Of a stretch of DNA of 64,000 nt, positions 51,337 through 63,772 are shown one piece after another (the stretch's first letter is position 1; each line of letters opens with the position of its first letter). The notes beneath the pieces are model-generated. The model was given only the letters and a program-made list of their open reading frames with translations, was not told where the DNA came from and ran no database searches. Made by a program: the position numbers and the translations under genes. This DNA is from Wuchereria bancrofti (lineage: Eukaryota; Nematoda; Chromadorea; Rhabditida; Onchocercidae): positions 1,986,822 to 2,050,821 of the forward strand of contig SSBO01000002.1 of NCBI GenBank assembly GCA_005281725.1, in the 5' to 3' direction.

Positions 51337-52082
51337 TTGTGAAATAGTGGATTACTATTCACTCTTTTTACCCTCTATTACGATGATTGTTAGAGCTGTG
51401 AGTTATTATTTTTGTTATTAGAATTTGTTTTTCTTCCCCATTTTATCCCCCCATCCAGTTCACGTTATATTATTTTACAGGTCTTAATAAAAGATGTGCA
51501 AGATGTGATCTATTCTTATTATCGATGATGATACGTTACGTTTATTGCTTTGTTCCTTTTTCCTTTTTATTGTGTGGTTTATGATTTATCTTGAAATATA
51601 TAAATGTGCTTGAAAGATTGATGTTTTCAACAATTGAACAAAAATAACTGAAAGAATTTGTCATATGAATTTAAATCATATCATGGAACAGTCATATAAG
51701 AATGGAATAATGAATGAAATTTAGTTATCATATACAACATATGGTATAGCTGGACATTTTTTTATCACAACAAAACATGCACAAAAGAATATTTCTAGGT
51801 TCCTAATGTTTGGGATATCGATTGATTTCTAATCCGTCGAAGATATATCCTGGAGATAAAAGAAATAAATGTCTGTCGAGAATTGTTGGTTTCTTCTTTT
51901 TGCAGGTATTTAATTGAACTCATGAACAAGGCTAAAAAGTATAAGACTAACATTATCACAAAATACAAGAGAAAGCACCAATTATAGAGACTTTTACAAA
52001 TGTTTTGTTACAATGTCTGAGATTTATGTTTTACATTAAGTGCAGGATATGTTTCACATATTGACGTTATGATGCAATATAA
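51337..52082. other. Convergent intergenic spacer
   Basis: Spacer between UBE2G1 (+) and the nuclear receptor gene (-). An AATAAA signal at about 51486 fits the UBE2G1 3' end. No gene seen, though a further short 3' exon of the receptor cannot be excluded. Confidence 0.5.
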
Positions 52083-55000
52083 TCAGGTCAATTTATTAAT
52101 GCCTAAAAGAGTTCGAATTACGTCTACTGGATGCGTAGATGGCGTGAACTCATTGATCATCGAAATATGCTCACAATATAGCAATATGAAGTCGGTGTAA
52201 TTTACAATCCGTTCGTCTCGATTTAACAAATGCGGATAAAAGATGGAGCAATGACGTGATAACCAATATCGATAGGTACTATCCAGATCCGAAGCAAAAC
52301 TCAACTTTCCATTTTTTCGACCTGTAATATAAACTACAATAAAATAGGAAAATTCGGAAAAATTGGAAAATAAAATAGGTAATTTGCCTAATGGATATAT
52401 GCATATTCATTCTATTTCAGTAAATTTTAGTTGAAAATAAATAAATTGAATTTTTGGACTTAAACATAATCATAATTTAAGAAATGGGAATGAATATATA
52501 AGTAAAATTGATAAATAATTAGACAAATATTAGGCTAAAAAACGCTATTTAGACCTTAAGATTATTTCAAAAACAATACCTAATTTGCAAAGAGCGTAGC
52601 ATACTGTTAGCCGTATTTCTTCACAGTCTAAATTGCTAATATAATTGTCTTGTCTTGCTGATTGTATTACTTCATTCAACTGAAGAATTGTTTATGTTAG
52701 TAAAAATTAATTTTCTAATGCATTATTCATTATAAATCTTTATTTTAAGAAGAAATAGGAGTAATTTTGGATGAATTAATTTCTTTTCTAAATGAAATTT
52801 CAAACATTTCAGAACTAATGTATCCCTTCATGTTATGATCTTCAAAATAAACCCGTCTAACTATTATTGATCTCTGTGATATTTTAACAAAAAAGAAAGA
52901 AAGTAAAAGTTTTAATAACTTTCCAGTTATTCAATGCAATATATATTTTAACATTATATATTACTAAAGATTAATTAGCCATATAAAAGATAATAATTCA
53001 GCTTTCCTAATTAGTTAAACTGATCATATTATGATTTTTTTGACATTTGCAAAGATTAATTGAGAACTTTTTCCTTGACCTTTAGATCACGAAGAGGCGG
53101 TGTCTCTATACCGATAGTGCAATGAAGTATGAAGAATGCTGGCCAGTAACGGGATAATATTGCAAATTTATCTGCCGGAGAAATAAAACTCATCAAAATT
53201 GTATTGAGTGGACATCGAATTGCTTCTATTAGTATTTGCTCTTCTAAATTTTTTTTTTCCAATATAGTAATTTTGATTTAAATTTTATGCTAACAAATAA
53301 AATTCGAATTTATTGTACATTCTAATATATTTGTATTTTAAAATGATTTAGTGGAGTTAATGAGAAATCAGACAAAATATATTGGTTTATCAGTTATCCG
53401 AATTATCTAATCATTTAATAAAGGACATCATATTTTGGCATACAATTGCATAATAAATACAATAATCTGTTGATCATTCGAGTGATACTTATCACTTAAA
53501 TGATATGATAAATTGTTTTTTTTAATTTATTGTATCATAGATGCTTAATAAATATTATCTAGTTTTACATTGTGATAAGCTTTATTGTGAGTTTATGATA
53601 AGCTTATTCCTAGCATACAGAATTACTTTAATTATAAGTATTTACTTTGAAGGATTACTTGTTGTCAATTTTCTATTATTAACTCTAAAGAAGAAGCAAA
53701 TATTTCTAAATGAAATTGATCGATCAATTTTGATATAACAAATTTTTCATAGAAACTTACTTTTTTCAACAATTGAATACTCTGTCAATAATTTCAATCG
53801 TTTATCTCCACGTGGACCACGTTCCTTTTGCACAGCTATAATTATTTCTCTGTTGCAATTTTTAAAATTTGAAATAAATCCTATCATAACACAATTTGTG
53901 CATAGTTTCTGAGTTATTTACCAAAATGTAAAGGAAAAATAGTAAAAAAAAAGAACAGGAAAAAACGATTGCTTGAGTGATGTTGATAAATTGAAATCAG
54001 ATAAATTCCAATTTAAGGCATCGAATTAAGTTATAGCTATTACTAGAATTCAGTAACAGTACATGTAAATATATTTTTACTATTAATAAATTTTGTTATT
54101 GATTTTGTTATAAATCTATTTGATGCTTATTTCTAAAAAAAAAAAGACTAAAAAAGACATTACAGATATGTTTTTGCTTTTAATTTACGTAAACAAATGT
54201 AACCCCACGTGATTTTTGGTAATCCTATATACGTATCGTAGAGTTGTTGTACAAACAAGTTTTTTTGAAATTTTCTTCAACTTTTTCACTATTCAAATGA
54301 ACAGCGCTAAATTATGAAATACCTAAGAAAAATACCTAAAGATTAAATCATTCAGAAATTCTTTTCTAGTAAACTTTAACTGTGAAAAGGCTGAGTGGTA
54401 ATAAAAATGAAAAATATTCCGGAAATTTCACGTAATCCAATGAATATGAATCAATAATATTTCTTGGAAAAAGCTAGGTAAGAATAGAAATTAGTTGAAA
54501 AATTTCGGTGAATCTTCAAATAATAATAGAATCTGAGTGAAATAAAAAAAATGATCGGTTTCTTTTTAAAGATGAAATTTTATTAAAAAAAAAAAGAAGA
54601 AAACGATGCAGTTATTTCCTATCATTTCTTGATCTTTCAATGATTATCAAACAATTCATCCATACTTACCATTCCGGTTCATTTGCATTTGAAAGCATTT
54701 ACGTAATCGGCAAGAAGGACACCAATTCCGGCGTGTTTTATCAACCGGACAATTATTACCACCAGCTGCAATTTCATACATAAAACATAAAAACTAAATG
54801 TTTTGTACTATCATGCAGAAAGTGCTGCAAAAAAAAAAAAAAAATTAGCACGAAATATTGCATACTTAGAAGTAAACAAATATCAAATTGTTTATTTGTT
54901 TATTTTATTTTATTTTTTATTTTTCTGGAAATCTAAAATATTTAATGCTCAAAATTAAATATTATCATCAATTAATTCTTAATTCTTCGTTTTCTTTTTC

Positions 55001-55960
55001 TTTGTTATATTTCATGCAATACTTCCGTCTTTCAATTAATGTAATATTTACGATAACATTTGCGGAAATAATATAAAATTACGCAAAAATCATATTTACG
55101 TGTAATATTTCACGTACGTCATGCTATTACACTTCAGCATATAATATATGATGAAATAGAGTGTAGTGAAGAAATAAAGCAACATCGATTGTCATAAAAA
55201 AAAAAGAAAAGGAAAGAGCTAATGATGTGACATTAGTGTGACATTTAGTAACACAGAACGACCAGTACGTGTGAAAAACTTACAAACGCACGTGTAGTTA
55301 ATGTTGCGTCTAATGCTGTAAAGAAGAAAACAAGGAAAAAAGTTTTTCTGAAAGGTAAATTAGCTTTTAAATTCATCTATGAGTACATAATCATTATCAG
55401 ATAACATATAATCCCATTAATCTCACTGATAATTATTTATCAGTGAGAATTTCTGAAATTTACAATTTTAATTTGCAATTGACTTTTATCATTGCAATTA
55501 ACAATTAGTTTTCAATGTGTGTGTGTGTGTATTCAAATTGAATGAAGGCAGAAATTATTTTTAGCATTTTATATAGATGTAATGATTAAGAAAGTAAAAT
55601 GAAATGTATTTATTGAATGGTATAAGTAAGTAAGTAATTAATTACTTGAATTAATCGAAAATGACCTGATAGTATGGTCATTTTGAGTTATTTTTATGCT
55701 AGGCTAATTTTAAAGAAAAATAAAGTTCAAATGAGTGTATTTGATGGTAACAGTCATTAAATGAAATTTCACAATCAAATAAATTTTTTTAAATCAAATA
55801 AATTTTGATTTAAAAAATTTTTATTCTTATTACTATTTTAAAAAAAAGAACCTTCGTTTGAAAAAGCAACTGCATCCATCACATGTCCATAGACCATAAT
55901 GTCGCCCAGAACTTTTGTCACCACATATTTGACAAGTTATTTGTACAAATTCATTATGTC
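52083..55960 (-). CDS. Nuclear hormone receptor, NR2E-like (N-terminal exon not found)
   Basis: A DNA-binding nuclear receptor. Six exons in transcript order: 55960-55852, 55315-55284, 54765-54670, 53835-53761, 53243-53112, 52321-52083, phases matched. Zinc finger 1 reads [20 protein letters not shown] with P-box CDGCSC and then FFKR; zinc finger 2 has a six-residue D-box spacer (C-VSGGNN-C) and ends [17 protein letters not shown], followed by [13 protein letters not shown]. The long D-box and the NAVQ-ERGPR extension are features of the NR2E group (TLX, PNR/FAX-1, HR83). The hinge is very short. The ligand-binding part is compact: [20 protein letters not shown] matches helices 3-5 with the W signature, then about 79 more residues to a TGA at 52083. 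No clear AF-2 helix is visible. The exon preceding finger 1 must end in phase 1 and was not found. Finger 1 recurs at 57656-57548 because of a duplication. DBD is certain; the two LBD exons are probable. Confidence 0.85.
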
Positions 55961-57425
55961 CTAAAAAAAAAAGAAGAAAAGAGATAAAAGAAATTTAGGA
56001 AATTTTTTTTCCGTTCATTTAAAATGTTGAATTAAATTTTAATTTTGAAACTTCATGGTTTGTTAAAATTTCACAAAAATTTTTTCGTAAAAAGTAAACA
56101 CACATTTGAAATTTGAAAAATTGCTCTCTAAATCAAAACAATATGCAAAAAAAAAATTTTTGAAAAAGCATAAGTTGATAAGTTAAATAATAAATGAGTT
56201 GATAAGTTAAATAATAAATGACAATTCTTATTTACTCATCGTTTTTCAAAATGTTTGTTCACTTCAGCGATCGTAAAATGAATTTGCTCTGAAATATATA
56301 AAATATTCTCAATTAAATTACCATTAAAAGTTAGAATAAAAAATGATAAATGAAATTTTACTACGCTTTATATCAAGCAATACGATAAAATTTAATAAAA
56401 TAAATTATATCAATGCAAAATATGAATAATTATTTTGTTTCAAATAAACAAAATGTAAAATTCATGAAAATTCTATTAGTTTCTTCTCATGTTTGTTTAG
56501 AAATATTTCGAAATTTTTAGAAATATTTTGAGAATTTTCTTGTTTAGAAATATTTTGAAAAACTTTTTTTGTACAATTTTATGTTTTAATTTTTAGGTGG
56601 AAAATTTTTAAAAAAATATTGTAAAGGTATGAAAGTATTTAAAAAAGTATCAAGCAAACATTGATAATTTATTATTGCGAAGATAGTAATATCGTTAAAT
56701 TTCAACTTACTTTAAGAATTTTCAATAAATCAATTAATGATTGCAAAAAAATTCATCTAATCAAGAAACAATTTCAAAATGTTAGTAAATCTTTTCATTT
56801 CTTTTCCAAAATTTCATCAAAATTTCATCCAAAATGTTAACAAATCCTTTTTTTTGAGAAACTCTGATTTTTTAATTTTTTTTTTTTGAAAATAATTCAT
56901 TTCAATAAGTACACTTATCTAAGTTACCCGTTAATCATAAAAGAATGCTTATCACTTATCAGAAATGAGCACACATATATGCAATATTTCATGCAGTGAG
57001 CAATAATGTAAATGATAGTAAAAGAAAAAAATTTGAACTATAACCCGAAAATTAAAAAAAAATTTGAACTATAACCCGAGAATTATTTATCTGCCGAGAA
57101 TTCTTCCCCTGGATTTCAGTATTATCTAATACTTTTCGTCAATGTAAACATGTTTTTATTAAAAGAAATAAATTTGAATTTTAATTTTATTCATTTATCC
57201 TACACGAAACATTCATTTATCGCTTTTCTTTGATTTACAGTAATTTTCTTTTTCTCATGTAAACAATTGTAATATTGTAGTTGAAAGTGTCAAAGGTCAA
57301 TCTAGTATTTCATTAGTATTACTGTAGTATTAAATTTTTTTTTTATGCTAAACTAGAAAAAAAAATGAAAAAAAAGTCTACCTACTTATGATAAAGAAAA
57401 TTTATTTCACTTATATTATGAAAAN
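55730..57425. repeat. 1696-bp direct repeat, copy 1
   Basis: Starts AATGAGTGTATTTGATGG and ends ATTATGAAAA plus an N. Copy 2 follows immediately at 57426. Every segment compared, including homopolymer lengths, matches copy 2 at an offset of 1696. It contains the receptor zinc-finger 1 exon and its introns. Confidence 0.95.
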
Positions 57426-59121
57426 AATGAGTGTATTTGATGGTAACAGTCATTAAATGAAATTTCACAATCAAATAAATTTTTTTAAATCAAATAAATT
57501 TTGATTTAAAAAATTTTTATTCTTATTACTATTTTAAAAAAAAGAACCTTCGTTTGAAAAAGCAACTGCATCCATCACATGTCCATAGACCATAATGTCG
57601 CCCAGAACTTTTGTCACCACATATTTGACAAGTTATTTGTACAAATTCATTATGTCCTAAAAAAAAAAGAAGAAAAGAGATAAAAGAAATTTAGGAAATT
57701 TTTTTTCCGTTCATTTAAAATGTTGAATTAAATTTTAATTTTGAAACTTCATGGTTTGTTAAAATTTCACAAAAATTTTTTCGTAAAAAGTAAACACACA
57801 TTTGAAATTTGAAAAATTGCTCTCTAAATCAAAACAATATGCAAAAAAAAAATTTTTGAAAAAGCATAAGTTGATAAGTTAAATAATAAATGAGTTGATA
57901 AGTTAAATAATAAATGACAATTCTTATTTACTCATCGTTTTTCAAAATGTTTGTTCACTTCAGCGATCGTAAAATGAATTTGCTCTGAAATATATAAAAT
58001 ATTCTCAATTAAATTACCATTAAAAGTTAGAATAAAAAATGATAAATGAAATTTTACTACGCTTTATATCAAGCAATACGATAAAATTTAATAAAATAAA
58101 TTATATCAATGCAAAATATGAATAATTATTTTGTTTCAAATAAACAAAATGTAAAATTCATGAAAATTCTATTAGTTTCTTCTCATGTTTGTTTAGAAAT
58201 ATTTCGAAATTTTTAGAAATATTTTGAGAATTTTCTTGTTTAGAAATATTTTGAAAAACTTTTTTTGTACAATTTTATGTTTTAATTTTTAGGTGGAAAA
58301 TTTTTAAAAAAATATTGTAAAGGTATGAAAGTATTTAAAAAAGTATCAAGCAAACATTGATAATTTATTATTGCGAAGATAGTAATATCGTTAAATTTCA
58401 ACTTACTTTAAGAATTTTCAATAAATCAATTAATGATTGCAAAAAAATTCATCTAATCAAGAAACAATTTCAAAATGTTAGTAAATCTTTTCATTTCTTT
58501 TCCAAAATTTCATCAAAATTTCATCCAAAATGTTAACAAATCCTTTTTTTTGAGAAACTCTGATTTTTTAATTTTTTTTTTTTGAAAATAATTCATTTCA
58601 ATAAGTACACTTATCTAAGTTACCCGTTAATCATAAAAGAATGCTTATCACTTATCAGAAATGAGCACACATATATGCAATATTTCATGCAGTGAGCAAT
58701 AATGTAAATGATAGTAAAAGAAAAAAATTTGAACTATAACCCGAAAATTAAAAAAAAATTTGAACTATAACCCGAGAATTATTTATCTGCCGAGAATTCT
58801 TCCCCTGGATTTCAGTATTATCTAATACTTTTCGTCAATGTAAACATGTTTTTATTAAAAGAAATAAATTTGAATTTTAATTTTATTCATTTATCCTACA
58901 CGAAACATTCATTTATCGCTTTTCTTTGATTTACAGTAATTTTCTTTTTCTCATGTAAACAATTGTAATATTGTAGTTGAAAGTGTCAAAGGTCAATCTA
59001 GTATTTCATTAGTATTACTGTAGTATTAAATTTTTTTTTTATGCTAAACTAGAAAAAAAAATGAAAAAAAAGTCTACCTACTTATGATAAAGAAAATTTA
59101 TTTCACTTATATTATGAAAAA
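57426..59121. repeat. 1696-bp direct repeat, copy 2
   Basis: Second copy, joined to the first by the single N at 57425. The unique sequence resumes at 59122 (ACTAATCC). The absence of divergence in an AT-rich intron region, and the N at the joint, suggest an unmerged contig overlap instead of a real duplication. Confidence 0.95.
57548..57656 (-). pseudogene. Second copy of the nuclear receptor zinc-finger 1 exon
   Basis: Identical copy of the exon at 55852-55960, with the same acceptor (TTTTTTAG) and donor (AG then GTTC). The exon is 109 nt, not a multiple of three, so a transcript containing both copies would shift frame. Either this copy or the other is therefore silent, or one is an assembly artefact. 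Confidence 0.75.
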
Positions 59122-59763
59122 ACTAATCCTGTTTTACCTTTACTTTATCAAACCTTTACTTTTAGCAATTAATAATTAGTCACACCTCACATTTTCAAAT
59201 ATTAGAAATGAAATCATAACAATTACAAGGCGACAATGGGAATGTCAAACAGCGAAACTTAGTAATTTATCAGGAAAACGATAAATTGAATGGCATTTTG
59301 TCTATTGAATTTAAGAATTGAATAAATCTACCTTTTGTTGATTTTCACATGCTTTTTTTTCATTTGTTTGTTAACTTTTTCTGGTTAAAAATTCCATTAT
59401 CTTTTCTTGTTGATCAAACTATTCAATTAAATAACAGACAAGAAAAATCACACACTTTGGCATTAATTCATTCCTACGCAACAAATTAATAATACCTTTA
59501 TTTTTCAATCTAAAATTACTTGTTTAATTTAATCCTTTCTTCAGTCTTTTTTTTTTCTTTCTTTCTTTTCAGATTATCTGTTTATTAATTAAAATATCAT
59601 TATTATACCTGAATGCCATTTCATTTTCACAATTTTGCATAAAAATTAGAATAATTTATATACGAATAGACGTATTTGTATAAGAATAATATAACAATAA
59701 TATAAAATTTCAACATTCTTTCTTATCACTATAAATTTCATTCCAATTTTATTTTTCAAATTT
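59122..59763. other. Spacer between nuclear receptor and EHD-like genes
   Basis: Both neighbours are on the minus strand, so this holds the 3' UTR of the EHD-like gene and perhaps the missing 5' exon of the receptor. I saw no exon with a phase-1 donor and a start codon that would fit the receptor. AT-rich, no repeats of note. Confidence 0.5.
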
Positions 59764-62700
59764 TCACTCTTTATTGTTTTTGCTCTTACTCCGTTTATCC
59801 GCTTTATATTCACTAGAATCTTGTTTGCTTTCTTTAGATTCCGGTTTCTCTTCCTCAGATTTTAGTTTGCTTCTTTTCGATTTCGCTTTCTCTTTCCCAG
59901 ATTTTGGTTTGCTTCCTTTAGATTCCGGTCTGTCTTCTTCAGATTTTAGTTTGCTTTCTTTAGAATCCGGTTTATCATCCTTAGATTTTGGTTTGCTTTC
60001 TTTAGAATCCGGTTTGACTTCGTCAGATCTTGATTTATTTTTTTTGGATTCCGGTTTATCTCTTTTTAATTTCAATTTATTTGCACTAGTATCTAGCCTA
60101 GATTTCTTACGTCTCTTTGATTTTCTCTCTTCTAACAATCGTTTATTCATCAAATCCTTGTAGAGATTTTCGAGAACACTTGGAATTTCAATCTTTTTAT
60201 TTTTACTTTGCACAGCTGCTACCATTCTAAGAGAAATTAGTTCAATTTTTTTCCATTTTTTTTTTTTAAAAATTCAAATTAATTCCTATGAAATTGATTT
60301 AATTTAGCCATTCTAACACAAATCCAATATTAATGATATGTTACAATTATAATATGTCAATGGAAATTTGTTGCTTCACAAATTTTTAGGACAATAAAAA
60401 AAAAGGAGAGAAAGAGAGAGAGAGAAGAAAAAATATTACTTAACTGTTACAGGAAGATTTTATCAAAAAGCATTAAAATTAAAATTGAAAAAGAAAAGTT
60501 GACAGAAATAATTTAACAAAATAAAATTTATCAATTTGTTTACCTGGGTATATCATCATTAATAAATTGATCCAAATTATGCATTTGTTCCTCATTCACT
60601 TTATTCCATCCTTTAATATATGACAAACGTGCTTTTTCCAAAAAAAACTGCAAAATAAAAATTGCATTTTTGCAAGAAAAAAAAAAAACGCTGCATGCAA
60701 AAATGCATGCATATTATATGACATTGCAATGACATTTTTATGACAAATATTATTGTAATGAAGAAAAATGTAGAATTTTTCCTCATTTTTTTTTTTTGTT
60801 TTCTAAATTTGTTTAAAATTTCTATAAATGAAATAGTAAAGGTAGAAAATATTAAATGTACCAATATATCAGGTAAATCACTTTCCGCAACGCGCAAACG
60901 ATATTTGAAATCATCTAATATTCGAAGTAAATTATATTGTGTTACAACACGTTTCAATTCACCATTTGACTTACACCACATCTAAAGTAAATAAAAGTAA
61001 TATTTCTTACCTTACAATTTATCACCTGAAATGATACTTAAATTGCTAATAATTATATGCACTTTTAAAAATCCTAAAAAAAAACATATTTTGTTTTCTA
61101 ATCTAAAATGTGTCATTATTTTTTTGTTTTAATTGAGAATGGAAATAACCAGGTATGCTGCTAAAACTTTTAACAAAATTATTTAACTTTTTATGAAAGT
61201 ATTAAATTAATATTTATTATAGAGATCTGATTGATCTAATTAGATTATCCATAATTGAAATTTTGTCAACAATGAAAATTGATATAATTTATTAAAATTT
61301 GTATAAAACAAAACTCAAAACTTATTCCTGCAATTATAAAATATCATACGAAATCATTAACAACCTTAATATGCAATATTAATGTTGTTTTAAATTAAAT
61401 TGATATTTTAGAAGAACCTGAAATCAAATGAATTAGCTTAATTGCTAGAAACTATAAGTTTACCTTAAAAGCTTATAATTATTAGATGATAAATTACAAA
61501 TTGCATAACATGTGATTATGTCAATTATTAAATGACAAATTATATTGCATACAATGATCGATGTTAAATGATTTTAAAAAGAAAAAAAAAAAAATTTAAT
61601 TTATACATTTACCTTCTTAAGAAGATATTCCATAATAAGCGCATGAATTTTCAATTTCTTGGCACGTTTGATTACGTCGTTTAACTTACGTACGTTACAA
61701 CCCGATGGGAGTAATTTTAATTCATCAAAAAAATCAATATATTCTTGCGTAAAAATTTCATGCACTTCAGAGCTCTTAAAGATACAAATTTGTCTTCGTT
61801 TTTGTTTAAATTGTTTACAATAATGATTGAAAAGTAAAGCTTAAAAAAAAAAGAAAAATTATTTTTTCATTCTATATTTTCTGCTAAATTTAAATATTAA
61901 TCAAAAAAGAAAGAAAATAATAATAACACAAACAATTGTATCTTTGGAATCAGCGGTACAAAAAGAACCAATGAAAACTTTGGGAACTTCCGGTGATTCA
62001 AGAATTCGACTTAAACTCCACATCAGTGCACCTCTTACTCTGATAAGTTCCGCTGCTCCCACTTGATCTGCTTTATTGAGTACTATTTTAATCTAAATTA
62101 TTAGAAACTATAAGTTTACCTTGAAAGGTATGTAAATTTTTTTTACTAGTAAAATTATAAAGAGTGAAAAAAAGAAAAAATTGCAAAAAAAAAGGATTAA
62201 AATTTTATATTTTTTAAGAAAATGAAAATAAAATGTTAGAAGAAATAAAATAAGTAATACTTAAAAATTGAAACAAAATTTTTAGTATACTTTTTCTTCG
62301 TTTCCTTTAAGACATTGTATCACTTGCTTGTACTCATCACTAATATCCAATTTTGAAGTATCAAATAAAAGTACGATCATATCAACCTGTAAACTAATCT
62401 TAATCTCATTCAAATGTTTCTTATCAGTTATGAGAAAATGATATCAACATTTGTTATCAGTTAAAGAAAATAATATCATTAGCAAAAATTTGAATAAAAT
62501 AATCTCAAATATTATCATTTGTAAAAAGTAATTACCTTCCCAGCAATGTAATTTACAACAGATGCAAAGTCATAGCCACGTGATGAACGTTGCTTTTGAC
62601 CGGATAATATTCCGGGTGTATCCATGAAAGTAATATGTTCAAGTAATTTAGACGGAAGTGTCGCACCACGCATTCGCGTCAAAAACGCGGAACCAAACAT

Positions 62701-63772
62701 ATTTAACGACTTAAAATGTTATTTTATTATTACTCATTTTTATTTTGTATTAAAATGGTTGTTAGAGAAAAAAAAAAATTTATAAAATGTTAGTCGTTTA
62801 ATTAATGTTATTTCACATTAATTGGATGTACTGATTTTTTCTAAATGCAACTTTTTTATTTCTAAATTAAAAAATGATTCAGTTTATTTTAATTGATCGA
62901 GCATTTTTAACAGTTTTTTTTTTATAATTATTTTGTAATCTATAAAATTAAAATTTCTAATAACACTGCAAAATTTATTCGATTAATTTCAAAATAAGAT
63001 TTAAAACTTGACAAATTTCTAAAATACGATTTAAAATATAAGTAATGCAAATGATTGAAACCTGAAATGGTAATGTATTATCAGATGCAAGTGATGTTCC
63101 CATAACAGTGGTTGCATTAGCTGAATGATAAATGACTGTAAAACAATCCGTAGTTGGTTCCGGTCCAATCATACTGCCCGGATATTCCATTCCGTTTAAA
63201 AGAAATTTGATCATTGATGTCTTACCAACCGAATACTTCAATAAATTATATAAAATTGAACTTCTATCATAATTAGATATCACTTATCAATTTAATTTAT
63301 TCAACGACTGAAAAATTATGATAACTTATCACATATACCCATTTTAATTTATTCAGCAACTAAAAAATCATGATAATTTGAATTACATTCAGGTAAAATA
63401 AAGTTTAAAAGAAATTTGATCATTGATGTCTTACCAACCGAATACTTGAATAAATTATATAACATTGAACTTTTATCATAATTAGATATCACTTATCAAT
63501 TTAATTTATTTAACGACTCAAAAATTATAATAACTTATCAAATATATCCATTTTAATTTATTCAGCAACTAAAAACAAAAATTATGATAATTTGAATTAC
63601 TCTCAGTTAAAATAAAAATATCAGAAAAATTGATATACTTATTTACCTGTTAAAAATGAAAAAAGTTAACCTGTCCAAGGAATAAAACCATTGGTTTAGC
63701 TTCAAATTCAGCACGATACAATGCTGGAGTATAAAATTGATCATAGATATGTCGTTTTTCCATAGGTAACAT
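59764..63772 (-). CDS. EHD-like dynamin-family ATPase/GTPase without EH domain, repeat tail (5' end unresolved)
   Basis: EHD proteins bind nucleotide, oligomerise on membranes and drive endosome recycling. Exons in transcript order: 63772-63671, 63235-63062, 62709-62536, 62386-62291, 62092-61934, 61774-61613, 60981-60862, 60647-60544, 60226-59764; 517 aa from the first ATG, phases matched. Motifs, numbered from that ATG: KPMVLFLG then P-loop GQYSVGKTS (33-41), IGPEPTTDCFTVIYH, FMDTPGILSGQKQRSSRGYD (G3 at 122-125), VLNKADQ (G4, 188-191), GALMWSLSRILESPEV, KLNDVIKRAKKLKIHA. A helical region follows to about 390. Where EHD1 has a linker and the EH domain, this protein has a basic stretch and six 14-residue Lys/Ser/Glu repeats. 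The family usually has about 60 residues before the LLPLE-like segment (here MLPME), so upstream coding exons probably exist; a frame reading LREYFNDRLK near 63970-64000 may be one, but no donor fits. Closest to EHD; sarcalumenin is a more distant relative. Confidence 0.9.
59806..60057 (-). repeat. 42-bp coding minisatellite, six copies, in the EHD-like tail
   Basis: Six consecutive units of 14 residues, each of the type KP(D/E)SKESK(P/L)KSEED, such as KPDSKESKPKSKDD and RPESKGSKPKSGKE. All keep length 42 bp and the reading frame. The amino acid pattern alternates Lys with acidic residues and Ser, giving a highly charged, probably disordered tail with many potential kinase sites. The opposite strand has a Leu/Ser-rich open frame that is only a shadow. 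Confidence 0.9.
63194..63619. repeat. 209-bp tandem duplication containing part of the P-loop exon
   Basis: Unit 1 (63194-63402) and unit 2 (63403 to about 63619) agree over their length with scattered substitutions. Unit 1 carries the first 42 nt of the EHD-like exon (codons for YSVGKTSMIKFLLN) plus intron to its left in transcript order; unit 2 repeats this, so a truncated copy of the exon start lies inside the intron at 63403-63444, with its own TTCAAG acceptor. Confidence 0.88.

Noticed and set aside
59774..60163. Plus-strand Leu/Ser-rich open frame of 129 codons
   Set aside because: Antisense shadow of the repeat tail of the EHD-like gene, without splice or family support.
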